This document shows, in pieces, positions 54,810 through 62,415 of a stretch of DNA of 64,000 nucleotides. Under the pieces are notes generated by a model that did no database searches, was not told the DNA's origin, and saw only the letters and a program-made list of their open reading frames with translations. The DNA is taken from assembly GCA_023416585.1 (NCBI GenBank), contig JAEZHM010000081.1, forward strand, positions 248,001 to 312,000. The letters run 5' to 3'. Positions within the stretch are counted from its first letter, which is position 1. Each line of letters begins with the position of its first letter. The position numbers were made by a program, and so were the translations under genes. This DNA is from Bacillota bacterium (lineage in GTDB: Bacteria; Bacillota; Clostridia; Christensenellales; Aristaeellaceae).

Positions 54810-56087
54810 TTAATTCTCATGCGTTATTGATGAATGCAATCCGTTGTCGGCCTCAAACAAACAAAATGTGCTATATAGCCGATCTCTCTGCTTTGCACTG
54901 TACATTATCTTCCCCGGTGAATGTTTCGGACGTTTTCCAATTGCCATTCGCACCATGTATCTTAAGGGTAAGAAAACCCACATGACAGGCAGCAATACCG
55001 GTATTTTCTGGAGGATTGGAAAGTGAATCATAGCATTCTTGTTCAGGCTTTTTACAAATATCAGCAGTTTCGGCCTTCGCTTTTCTTCCTCAGCATAATC
55101 CGTTATAAGGATGCTGCTTGCACCCCGAACCGTATCTTTCCTTCCAAAGTTACCGCTTTTCAGAAAATCCTGCATCAAGGCAAAGCAGATATCATCGGTG
55201 TCCTGCAAGCCTTGAGGGCATATATTCGAAGGAAAGCCAAGATATAATACACAGGCTTTAGTCAATATTTCCGCGAACCGAAGTAACCCACAGTGATCCA
55301 GCACAGCTTGTATATTCTTTGTCCATTGTTCTGGATGAACCTTTCTTAGGAACACTGCCCAATCGCATAATTGTCTTAAGCCAAGGCCGCTTGATGTGAT
55401 ATGCTTTTGCATATGCAACAAAAGGGATACTGCCTGATGTGTATCAGTTAGGATGGGGAATACGTGCTTTTCAATATTTATTGAGCATGCCATTGGAATG
55501 GCAGTCTGCATCAGCCTGGTGATGAAATCGCCTGCTTTATTTGGGGGCACTGGGGTACATGCGTGGTGAAGCTCTATGCGTGCGTTATCTTTCAAGAAGG
55601 TTTTATGAAAGCCATGCTCATGACTGCTATTTTGGTACCCTGCTCTTTCCATCGCAATTACTGCACGGTCTATATTCGCCTTATCGACCATGATATCAAT
55701 GTCGCCCTGCATCCGTAATTCGGGATTCGGATAATATACCGCAACGCTTGTCCCCTTTAAAATGGCACACGGTATATCCTCAGCCTTTAGAACCGCTAAA
55801 AGTTCATCCTGTACTGCCAGTAAGTGATCATTGGATAGCACGGAGTTAATCGTTTCCAACTTTAAATAAGAAACGATAGATTTGGGCGGTTTTTGATCAT
55901 CTGGAAGCTGCATGATTGCATCATTAATAATTGGTAAAACCGTTTGCAAGCGGGCTTGCTCTATCAATTGTTCCCAGGCGGAAAAATGAACAGAATACTG
56001 CTCTACCGTTTCGAATCGTAGACCAATTCGAAGAAGTGCCAGTAAACATTCATCCAATTCGTTGAATTGTTGGTACTCTTTTGACAT
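54810..56087 (-). CDS. Nucleotidyltransferase family protein (NTP_transf_5-like)
   Basis: A 425-residue protein. The centre has a nucleotidyltransferase-like core with AILKGTSVAVYYPNPELRMQ and GDIDIMV (metal-binding D-x-D), then helical regions. Members of this family occur in clusters for ribosomally made modified peptides, including some lasso peptide clusters, and next to HprK-like kinases. The chemical role is unknown. It lies between the S24/S26 peptidase and the PHP phosphatase and joins the peptide genes to the polysaccharide-control genes in one transcription unit. Confidence 0.75.
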   Translation of the reverse strand: MSKEYQQFNELDECLLALLRIGLRFETVEQYSVHFSAWEQLIEQARLQTVLPIINDAIMQLPDDQKPPKSIVSYLKLETINSVLSNDHLLAVQDELLAVLKAEDIPCAILKGTSVAVYYPNPELRMQGDIDIMVDKANIDRAVIAMERAGYQNSSHEHGFHKTFLKDNARIELHHACTPVPPNKAGDFITRLMQTAIPMACSINIEKHVFPILTDTHQAVSLLLHMQKHITSSGLGLRQLCDWAVFLRKVHPEQWTKNIQAVLDHCGLLRFAEILTKACVLYLGFPSNICPQGLQDTDDICFALMQDFLKSGNFGRKDTVRGASSILITDYAEEEKRRPKLLIFVKSLNKNAMIHFPILQKIPVLLPVMWVFLPLRYMVRMAIGKRPKHSPGKIMYSAKQRDRLYSTFCLFEADNGLHSSITHEN

Positions 56088-56108
56088 CGCTTTATATCTC
56101 GCTTGCTT

Positions 56109-56594
56109 CTATTTACTCTTCGCTCTCAGTTTACACATTATTGTTAATAGTTTTAAAAGTGATCCTCTGAACGGGAAGCAATGGCGCCATAGCGTAAACA
56201 AAATGCGCCAGACAGCATGATTGCAATCAATTACAATCGGACCCCGGTATATGATCTCCACCCTTCCAACAATCTGTTTTCTATCTATTATGCCATCCGT
56301 GATTGTGCAGTTATCTCCTGCAGTTTCAAGCATATTTTTACCGTGTATGCGGACTACTCGGTGCAATATGTATTTTGTTTTATCGCCCTCCAAGCGGGCC
56401 AGCACGATATCCCCTAACCTGGCCGGGCGGCTGAGCGCTTTCAGCAATACTGAATCCTGATTATGCCGTATGAGGGGCCACATGCTGCTGCCTGTTACAG
56501 TGAAGCGGATTCCGCATCCTTTTTGCATTATTTGTTCGGCAACCGGGAATACATCAGCGCAAGGCAAGACAAGGCTCCGTGCCTGTATTTCCAT
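56109..56594 (-). CDS. S24/S26 family peptidase-like protein
   Basis: A 161-residue protein with the catalytic Ser in VTGSSMWPLI (about residues 33-42), then GDIVLARLEG, YILHRVVRI (a His in the place used by SipW/Sec11-type signal peptidases) and ETAGDN. There is no N-terminal membrane anchor; a moderately hydrophobic stretch lies near the C-terminus. It could cleave the precursor peptide, but this is inference. The start ATG (AAGGGGG upstream) overlaps the end of the HprK-like gene by 41 bp. Confidence 0.75.
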   Translation of the reverse strand: MEIQARSLVLPCADVFPVAEQIMQKGCGIRFTVTGSSMWPLIRHNQDSVLLKALSRPARLGDIVLARLEGDKTKYILHRVVRIHGKNMLETAGDNCTITDGIIDRKQIVGRVEIIYRGPIVIDCNHAVWRILFTLWRHCFPFRGSLLKLLTIMCKLRAKSK

Positions 56595-57504
56595 ACATAC
56601 CCCCTTCCGGCCGTTGCTCCCTTTGCAGGTTATCCAAAGCGGATTTTAGTGTCAATACCGCATCCATATCAGGGCGGCACCGCAAATGAAATATTGGCAC
56701 AGCTGGTATGATCTCATTCAGCCGGTCAAGCATCTTGTTATAAAGTACTGGCTCCCATTGGGGCGCAAACGTGTTAGGAAGAAGCTTTGTCAGCGCTTCC
56801 AATGGCTCAAGTTGCTTGACAATATTCTCGCTATGCTGCTCCAGAACAACGATTGCAGAAATTGGCACTTGGCGGTTTTCAGAAATACAGGATGTTCCGC
56901 ACCAGGGCATGCCAAAAACCGTCCAAGTATCGTTAACATATCGGCATAGGGATCGGTCTCCATTAATGATTGTACTAAGCCCTAGGTCACGCCATTTGTT
57001 TGAATGCGTGGATTTACCTGTCCCGGAGGGTGCGGATAAAATCACACCACAGTCTTGATAATCCATTACAACACCATGAAAAACAATGCCTCCAAGTGTT
57101 AATACTGAGTACGAGAAAATGTCTGCAAAGTAATCAAATGCGCAAGTGCCTTCAGAGTTTGTATTGTCAACAAGAAGGGAAAACGTCTTCCAATTTGAAT
57201 CTATTGAATAAGCGAGGTATGTAAAATTTTTTTGATTTGACAACGTCCAGATATATCCACATAGTTTCTGCGGATATACATTAATTTTTAGTGATCCAAA
57301 TTTATACTCATAAATTGGATCAGCATTTAAAAGTTCTACCGAATCACATTTGTGGAAAAAAAGGCATAAGTCAGTAGGTTGCGTTGAATTAATAAAATAG
57401 TGACCAAGCTCCTTAGAAAATTTAAGCCCTGCTTGATTTTTTAGAGTATCATTTAATCTGAGTATCAATCCGCCTAATTGAAAATACATATTCGAGTTAA
57501 GCAT
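56554..57504 (-). CDS. HprK-like kinase associated with a peptide cluster
   Basis: A 316-residue protein whose C-terminal half resembles HPr kinase: P-loop LSAPSGTGKSTHSNKW (about 161-176), NGDRSLCRY, then VVLEQHSE. The N-terminal half is unassigned. HprK-like kinases occur in certain lasso and PqqD-associated clusters; in paeninodin-type clusters the kinase phosphorylates a Ser at the precursor C-terminus. The candidate precursor here ends CPGSK, with a Ser next to last. It starts 4 bp after the precursor stop. Confidence 0.78.
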   Translation of the reverse strand: MLNSNMYFQLGGLILRLNDTLKNQAGLKFSKELGHYFINSTQPTDLCLFFHKCDSVELLNADPIYEYKFGSLKINVYPQKLCGYIWTLSNQKNFTYLAYSIDSNWKTFSLLVDNTNSEGTCAFDYFADIFSYSVLTLGGIVFHGVVMDYQDCGVILSAPSGTGKSTHSNKWRDLGLSTIINGDRSLCRYVNDTWTVFGMPWCGTSCISENRQVPISAIVVLEQHSENIVKQLEPLEALTKLLPNTFAPQWEPVLYNKMLDRLNEIIPAVPIFHLRCRPDMDAVLTLKSALDNLQREQRPEGGMYGNTGTEPCLALR

Positions 57505-57508
57505 AGAT

Positions 57509-57784
57509 TTATTTGCTTCCTGGGCACAAAAAGGTTGCTATAGTAGACGGCTGACCAGCATTTCCTTTTAGATATTCTTCTATCTGAGGATCACTAATTC
57601 CAATCAAATCGACATGACCACAATTGCTTCCAGTAACACTAATTCTACCTACACCATCTACATCGAAACCCAAAGGCTGAGTATACTTAGAATTAGACGT
57701 ATATGCCCAGCATGGATTAGCAATTTTCTCAAGAAGGAGTATGCTTTCAAAGCGGACAGATGGGCTCAGGTATTGTTTTTTCAT
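57509..57784 (-). CDS. Candidate RiPP precursor peptide
   Basis: A 91-residue peptide between the radical SAM and HprK-like genes. It starts MKKQYLSPSVRFESILLLEK; the YxxPxV near the N-terminus is like the leader motif (YxxP) read by PqqD-type recognition domains in lasso and related clusters. The rest is rich in Gly, Ser, Thr, Asn and Asp, with three Cys (25, 55, 87) and the end FLCPGSK. Translation is well supported by AGGGAG upstream of ATG 57784. Its first 12 codons overlap the radical SAM gene in another frame. The modified residue is unknown. Confidence 0.7.
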   Translation of the reverse strand: MKKQYLSPSVRFESILLLEKIANPCWAYTSNSKYTQPLGFDVDGVGRISVTGSNCGHVDLIGISDPQIEEYLKGNAGQPSTIATFLCPGSK

Positions 57785-58877
57785 TGTTATTCTCCCTTTC
57801 TACGTTCATGAATTTAGCTAATCTCTTGGTGTTATTACATGCGTACTCGGAACGGCCAACCGGGTTCCCTGTTTCTGCATACCGCATTGCGCAGCATGAT
57901 AAGCAGAATCCTTGAATCTCACATTCCAAACATTGAACATCAATTATCCTTTGTGTCACTTTTTCTGGGAATTTTTCCCATGCCGTTTGGAACCCAGTTA
58001 AGTATGGTTCAGTGTAGCATACCCCCATAACTTGGCATCCTAACATTTTCCCATCCCATGAAATCGCATAAGCACGCATTCCAGCATCGCATCCAAATAG
58101 AGATATATTTGAGGCTCCCACTGAGGATGATGCGTTCTTTCGTACAGATAACCTTATTCTTTGAGAATCGAACCGTTCATGGCCAATGGTTTTTTCAATC
58201 AGTCGAATATGTCGGTTGAGTAAAAGTTGAATATTCTCTTCAGGGTCGAGTCTGCATGATAAAGCATCTGAGCATCCCCCCCTAACCGGTTTGATTACCA
58301 TATTTGTGTGCGTAATCATATGATCTTCGCTACTATTTTGCCTGACCCACTCCTCCATTTCATCTATGTCATCCAGGTTATCCTTGATGATGGTGGTTCG
58401 AAAATCCAGTATAGACGGCAATGTGCTAAGCCGGCTTATCCCCTCCATAGCCAGGCGGTAAGCATCTCCATTTCCGCATACTTTTTCATATGTGCTTTCG
58501 GATGCTCCATAGATGGAAATACCTATCCTATGCGGAGGGTACTTCCGAAGCAGCGCAAGTATTTCAGGCGTCACCAATGTTGCATTTGTATACAGCTGGA
58601 TTTGAAAACCGATGCGGTATATCCCCTCCCAAATCTGCTCAAAATCTTTCCGAAACATGGGCTCGCCGCCTGTAATCAGCAAGCCCACTGTACCTGCTTT
58701 CGCTACCTGCCTCGCCATGTCAATCCATTCATCCGCTGTTCGCTCTTGCGAAATAATCGTTTGGTTTTCTGAGTCGTCATGCCTGAATAAGCACATGCGG
58801 CAATGTAAATTGCAGCGGACTGTCAGTTCAAAAGTCCCGTTCATAGGAGTACGATTTGGAATCAGTTCCATAGTCAT
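57747..58877 (-). CDS. Radical SAM/SPASM peptide-modifying enzyme
   Basis: A 376-residue radical SAM enzyme with the cluster motif CNLHCRMC (C-x3-C-x2-C, about residues 22-29), the GGEP motif (LLITGGEPMFR) and a Cys-rich C-terminal part (FGCDAGMRAY; MLGCQVMGVC; VQCLECEIQGFCLSCCAMRY; YACNN) that fits SPASM auxiliary clusters. Such enzymes crosslink or alter residues in ribosomal peptides. It starts in the pqqD-like stop (ATGA overlap), and the candidate substrate gene begins inside its 3' end. Confidence 0.88.
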   Translation of the reverse strand: MTMELIPNRTPMNGTFELTVRCNLHCRMCLFRHDDSENQTIISQERTADEWIDMARQVAKAGTVGLLITGGEPMFRKDFEQIWEGIYRIGFQIQLYTNATLVTPEILALLRKYPPHRIGISIYGASESTYEKVCGNGDAYRLAMEGISRLSTLPSILDFRTTIIKDNLDDIDEMEEWVRQNSSEDHMITHTNMVIKPVRGGCSDALSCRLDPEENIQLLLNRHIRLIEKTIGHERFDSQRIRLSVRKNASSSVGASNISLFGCDAGMRAYAISWDGKMLGCQVMGVCYTEPYLTGFQTAWEKFPEKVTQRIIDVQCLECEIQGFCLSCCAMRYAETGNPVGRSEYACNNTKRLAKFMNVERENNNEKTIPEPICPL

Positions 58878-59143
58878 TCCTCTATCAATAGTTCATGTTC
58901 ACGAAGCAATACCAGAAAATCGTCAATGTCCTTGCCTGCCTGATTCTCATCAACCTCAAATTCGTTCAAAAGAGAGGAAATAAGCTCCTCGCGCGAAACT
59001 TGGGTTTGTATTTTTTTCCAGAGATAAAACGCTGTTTCGTTAAGCGAAATGATGCCGTTAAATGTGGCAACATTATCGCCAATGGGAATTACCACATGTT
59101 CTCCGGCGATACAGCGCAGGATTAGGTCTGATTTCAGCTTCAT
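58874..59143 (-). CDS. PqqD-like peptide recognition (RRE) protein
   Basis: An 89-residue PqqD-family protein with the winged-helix pattern of precursor-recognition elements: VVIPIGDNVATFNGIISLNE, TAFYLWKKIQTQ, EELISSLLNEFEVDENQAGK, DIDDFLVLLREHELL. PqqD proteins bind the leader of a precursor and present it to the radical SAM enzyme. It is the first gene of the 10.6-kb - strand operon and overlaps the radical SAM gene by four bases. The start ATG has AAAGG upstream. Confidence 0.88.
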   Translation of the reverse strand: MKLKSDLILRCIAGEHVVIPIGDNVATFNGIISLNETAFYLWKKIQTQVSREELISSLLNEFEVDENQAGKDIDDFLVLLREHELLIEE

Positions 59144-59586
59144 ATCTGTTACCTTTCATATTTATAGATAATCACATCTAGTACGTTACATTGGTCTCCT
59201 TATCACAGGAGCACAAAGCTCATTGTGGAAATACTCTTTTCTAAGCAGAATTATATACTAAACAATTGATTTGATGTGATTTATTGCAAAGCTTATCATT
59301 ATATTTTATGTTCGTGTTTTATTTGACAGGATGTTAAGAATATGACAAATTCCATAAAAAATTGAGTACATTTAATTGTATAAGTTCAAAAGAAGACAAT
59401 AAAGGACAAAGAAAGCAGTCTTTGATAGAGTGAGGTTGCGACACACTCCATTCAAAAGGAGACATCCCTATATAAGTATTATAAGACATAGAGAAAAGAA
59501 CCTAACGAAGGAGACTATGTATGCAGCCTTTCTATATTGTTATTGGCTCTATTTGTACAGAACATGCTGCTAATGGAATTACTTTC
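59144..59586. other. A/T-rich intergenic region upstream of the peptide operon
   Basis: No gene is supported; a short + strand frame from 59521 lies mostly antisense to the GGDEF gene. On the - strand a perfect TATAAT stands at 59303-59298 and another at 59255-59250, but neither has a clear -35 box at normal spacing, so the start of the peptide operon is uncertain. Confidence 0.35.
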
Positions 59587-60747
59587 TTATGCGTTTTGCG
59601 CCTGATCCGTTTGCGACGTGCTCTCCACTTGCCCCAGCTTCATCTGATACATCATCTGATCCAGCAGTTTTACAAAGTCTTCCGCCTTGGGCTGGGCTAC
59701 GGTATCGTAAACGGCGCAGCCAGCGCTGAAACCGATGGCAAAAGGCTGGCCGCCGCTCTTGTTGAATACATCAACGGCGCTGTTGATCCTATGCAGCACC
59801 GTTTCCAGTTCTTGTTTATTGGCGGTATCTAGGAGGATTACGAACTCGTCGCCGCCAAACCGGGCGATAAAATCGGTGGAGCGGATGCTATCCTTAATTA
59901 GCTCTACGGATTTTTGCAGAGCCCTGTCACCCATTTCATGGCCGTGTGTATCGTTGATGTTTTTGAAGTGGTCCAGGTCCAGCAGGATCGCCGAGAATGT
60001 TTTGCCGTAAGCGCTTGTCCTGATTCTTTCCTTCAGTTGTATGTCAAGACCTTCCCGATTGTACACGCCCGTCAGGTAATCTGTGATCAGGTTTTTGTTC
60101 TGTACATTCAAAAAGACAATGAGTATGGACAAGACAACGCCGTCCAGCACGATGGATATGCCGTAAGTGGAGACATGCAGAAGCATCGTCGCAATTGGCG
60201 GGATCACAAAGAAAAGAAGGGAAATATATTGACTCTTTTCCATCCGTCTGCGGTTGCGCACAATCATGATCTCGGCAGCCAGCAAATAGACAAATGTTAA
60301 TGCAGGGGAAACCATGTACAGCGGTCCACGGTGATACACATTTTGTGAGTCGATAGTATAAAACCAGCCTGTAAACTGCGTAATGATCACAAGTAAAGTA
60401 TGTACTGCCAAAAGCATTATACATGGAATCAGAAGCTGCATATCCGGTTTTTCATCCTGATGTATCCGGGCGTGTGCATATACCACCCACAATGCTGTGG
60501 GAACGGGACTCAGAGTAAATACACAAAAGTTGCCAATGCGGTTGAGCAGCGGATAGATGGTGCCGGGCCTGCCGTCAAATCGCCCCATAGTATCTGTGAT
60601 AAGCAATAGGGTAGTGACATATATGATGTAAAAAAAGAGCTTGTCGGCCAGCATTTTGCGCCCTGTCTTTTTCCGCGCCTGTATAAACAGAATCAGCAGA
60701 ATTGCGACTGAGTAGAGGTTGATGGTTATATTCCCTGCAAGACCCAT
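59587..60747 (-). CDS. Membrane-bound diguanylate cyclase (GGDEF)
   Basis: A 386-residue protein with about seven hydrophobic segments in the first 220 residues and a C-terminal GGDEF domain (about 225-370: DYLTGVYNREGL, LLDLDHFKNINDTHGHEMGD, ARFGGDEFVILL). The intact GGDEF and the metal-binding Asp suggest an active c-di-GMP synthase. No EAL domain is present. The start ATG 60747 follows GGAG. It lies between the peptide/polysaccharide loci and the sugar importer as a single gene; c-di-GMP often controls surface polymers. Confidence 0.92.
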   Translation of the reverse strand: MGLAGNITINLYSVAILLILFIQARKKTGRKMLADKLFFYIIYVTTLLLITDTMGRFDGRPGTIYPLLNRIGNFCVFTLSPVPTALWVVYAHARIHQDEKPDMQLLIPCIMLLAVHTLLVIITQFTGWFYTIDSQNVYHRGPLYMVSPALTFVYLLAAEIMIVRNRRRMEKSQYISLLFFVIPPIATMLLHVSTYGISIVLDGVVLSILIVFLNVQNKNLITDYLTGVYNREGLDIQLKERIRTSAYGKTFSAILLDLDHFKNINDTHGHEMGDRALQKSVELIKDSIRSTDFIARFGGDEFVILLDTANKQELETVLHRINSAVDVFNKSGGQPFAIGFSAGCAVYDTVAQPKAEDFVKLLDQMMYQMKLGQVESTSQTDQAQNA

Positions 60748-60979
60748 AATATAGGCTCCTTTGTCTTAAGTAGGGTGGGTCGGGTTATTTACGGCCGCAT
60801 TTTTATAATGCGATTTCTTATGTATTATACTATCGTATCATTATAATGTTACTTCTTTGCAAGGTCAACTGGCCGTGCGGTTCTGTGATAATCTTATACA
60901 TGTTTTAAAATATAACCGAATAAAGCCTTGGCATCCATGCCATGCTAAAGAAAGATTTACATGGAAGGGAGAACGAAAT

Positions 60980-61237
60980 ATGACGAGAGATCAATATAAG
61001 CAAATGCGGGAGACAGAGGTGGAAAAGCATAAGCATGAGTTCGATCATAAACGGAATGACCCGAATCTTTCCGATAAGGAACGGACGCAGAGCGAAAACG
61101 AATTCCAGTCCATGTGCCGCCAGCAGGAGGATTGGGTGCGTGCTGGATTCTGGACGCCAAATGAGGAGACTGCCTATAGGCTGAATTATGAACAATACCA
61201 CGATGCCAAAGGCAGTTATCGGCGCTCTTCCGTGTAG
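60980..61237 (+). CDS. Small charged protein of unknown function
   Basis: An 85-residue hydrophilic protein (MTRDQYKQMRETEVEKHKHE ...; ERTQSENEFQSMCRQQEDWV; YRLNYEQYHDAKGSYRRSS). ATG 60980 is chosen for GGAAGGGAG upstream; the frame is open back to 60857 without signal. No family is recognised. It is a stand-alone + strand gene with a hairpin after it. Confidence 0.55.
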   Translation: MTRDQYKQMRETEVEKHKHEFDHKRNDPNLSDKERTQSENEFQSMCRQQEDWVRAGFWTPNEETAYRLNYEQYHDAKGSYRRSSV

Positions 61238-61281
61238 CATGTGGCGCGGAACGATGGTCCTTCTGCTGACCTTCATAATTC

Positions 61282-61312
61282 GACAGCCCCAATCTGAAAG
61301 ATTGGGGCTGTC
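61282..61312. terminator. Hairpin between convergent genes
   Basis: GACAGCCCCAATCT (61282-61295) pairs with AGATTGGGGCTGTC (61299-61312), a perfect 14-bp stem. T-tracts are short on both sides. It lies between the small + strand gene and the importer operon (- strand). Confidence 0.65.
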
Positions 61313-61370
61313 CCATATAATTATATGATTAACCATATGAACTTGTGAAAGAAAAACTTTGCCCGGTTAC

Positions 61371-62381
61371 TTAATGCTCCTTCTTTCCGGCATAAGCTGC
61401 GATCAATGCCAACGCCAGCACTGCGCCTTTCACGGCAGGCAGCATATAGTAGGGAACAGCGCAAATGGTAAGGCCGTTTTCAAGCGTCGAAACCAGCATT
61501 GCGCCAACCAATGTGCCAAGCGCGTTGGGCTTTTCAGCACCGCCTACGGAACGGCCGACAAATACGGCCGCCAGAGACTGCATCAGGTAATTGTCGGCGC
61601 CCATCACCTGCGCGGAGCTGCCGCGGGAGGCAACCAGGATGCCGCCGATGGCGATAAATACTGCGGTGATCATGCCGGCCAGATACCGGTAGCCCTTCAC
61701 GTTGATGCCGGAGAGCTTCGCGGCTTGCCGGTTGCCGCCCATGGCGTAAATAAACCGGCCGTGCTTTGTGTATTCCAGAAAGATGTATGCCGCCACCACG
61801 CAGGCCAGCATGATGATGATGATCATCGGCGCGCGGCCGATGGCGGAGAAGGAATCCTCCAATGCCGTACGAACAGGCGATGCGCCGCTTGGCAGCCGCA
61901 TTCCGGTGGAAACCGCGCCGCCGCCGATGTACCATTGGCCCAGGCCCTGGTGTACGAACATCAGCGCGCAGGTCGCCAGCATATCCGGGACCTTGCACAC
62001 CAGAATCAGGAACATGGTCAGCTGGTACATAACCAATGTCACCAGGATGGTCACAATAATGCATGTCCACAGAGGCAGGCCGTACCACAGGTAGGAGCTC
62101 ACAAACACGTAGGAGGAGCAGCTGGCCAGCGTACAAGCCGACATATCAAAGCCGTCCGGGGCCATGGTAACCGTAGCCGCGATCCCGAAAACAGTGGTGA
62201 TGGACATGGCGCGCAGTATGTTGATCATGTTGTTTTGGGACATGAAGCTGCTGCCCTTGATCAGTGTAAAGATGATAAAGCACAGGGCTAGCGTGATGAT
62301 GGCCGCCCAGTCCAACAGGAACCGGAACACTCTTCTGCTGTTCCCCATCCCCGCTGGAGTATTCCTCAACGAAACTTGCAT
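61371..62381 (-). CDS. Sugar ABC importer permease (RbsC/AraH-like)
   Basis: A 336-residue membrane protein with eight to ten hydrophobic segments, of the BPD_transp_2 family: MSQNNMINILRAMSITTVFG, APDGFDMSACTLASCSS, AYIFLEYTKHGRFIYAMGGN with RQAAKLSGINV, and SRGSSAQVMGADNYLMQSLA. It forms the channel for ribose-, xylose- or galactose-type sugars, with the ATPase gene 34 bp upstream. ATG 62381 follows GGGAGGAG. The sugar cannot be read from sequence. Confidence 0.9.
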   Translation of the reverse strand: MQVSLRNTPAGMGNSRRVFRFLLDWAAIITLALCFIIFTLIKGSSFMSQNNMINILRAMSITTVFGIAATVTMAPDGFDMSACTLASCSSYVFVSSYLWYGLPLWTCIIVTILVTLVMYQLTMFLILVCKVPDMLATCALMFVHQGLGQWYIGGGAVSTGMRLPSGASPVRTALEDSFSAIGRAPMIIIIMLACVVAAYIFLEYTKHGRFIYAMGGNRQAAKLSGINVKGYRYLAGMITAVFIAIGGILVASRGSSAQVMGADNYLMQSLAAVFVGRSVGGAEKPNALGTLVGAMLVSTLENGLTICAVPYYMLPAVKGAVLALALIAAYAGKKEH

Positions 62382-62415
62382 GGCGAATCTCCTCCCGTTG
62401 TATCAATCTTTTACA

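Noticed and set aside
54810..59143. Complete lasso peptide cluster
   Set aside because: YxxP leader, kinase and NTase are reminiscent, but no asparagine-synthetase-like cyclase or transglutaminase-like leader peptidase is encoded; a radical SAM enzyme is present instead.
59521..59832. + strand ORF with a ribosome binding site (AAGGAG)
   Set aside because: Most of it is antisense to the GGDEF domain and the translation has no protein-like pattern; the upstream signal may be chance.
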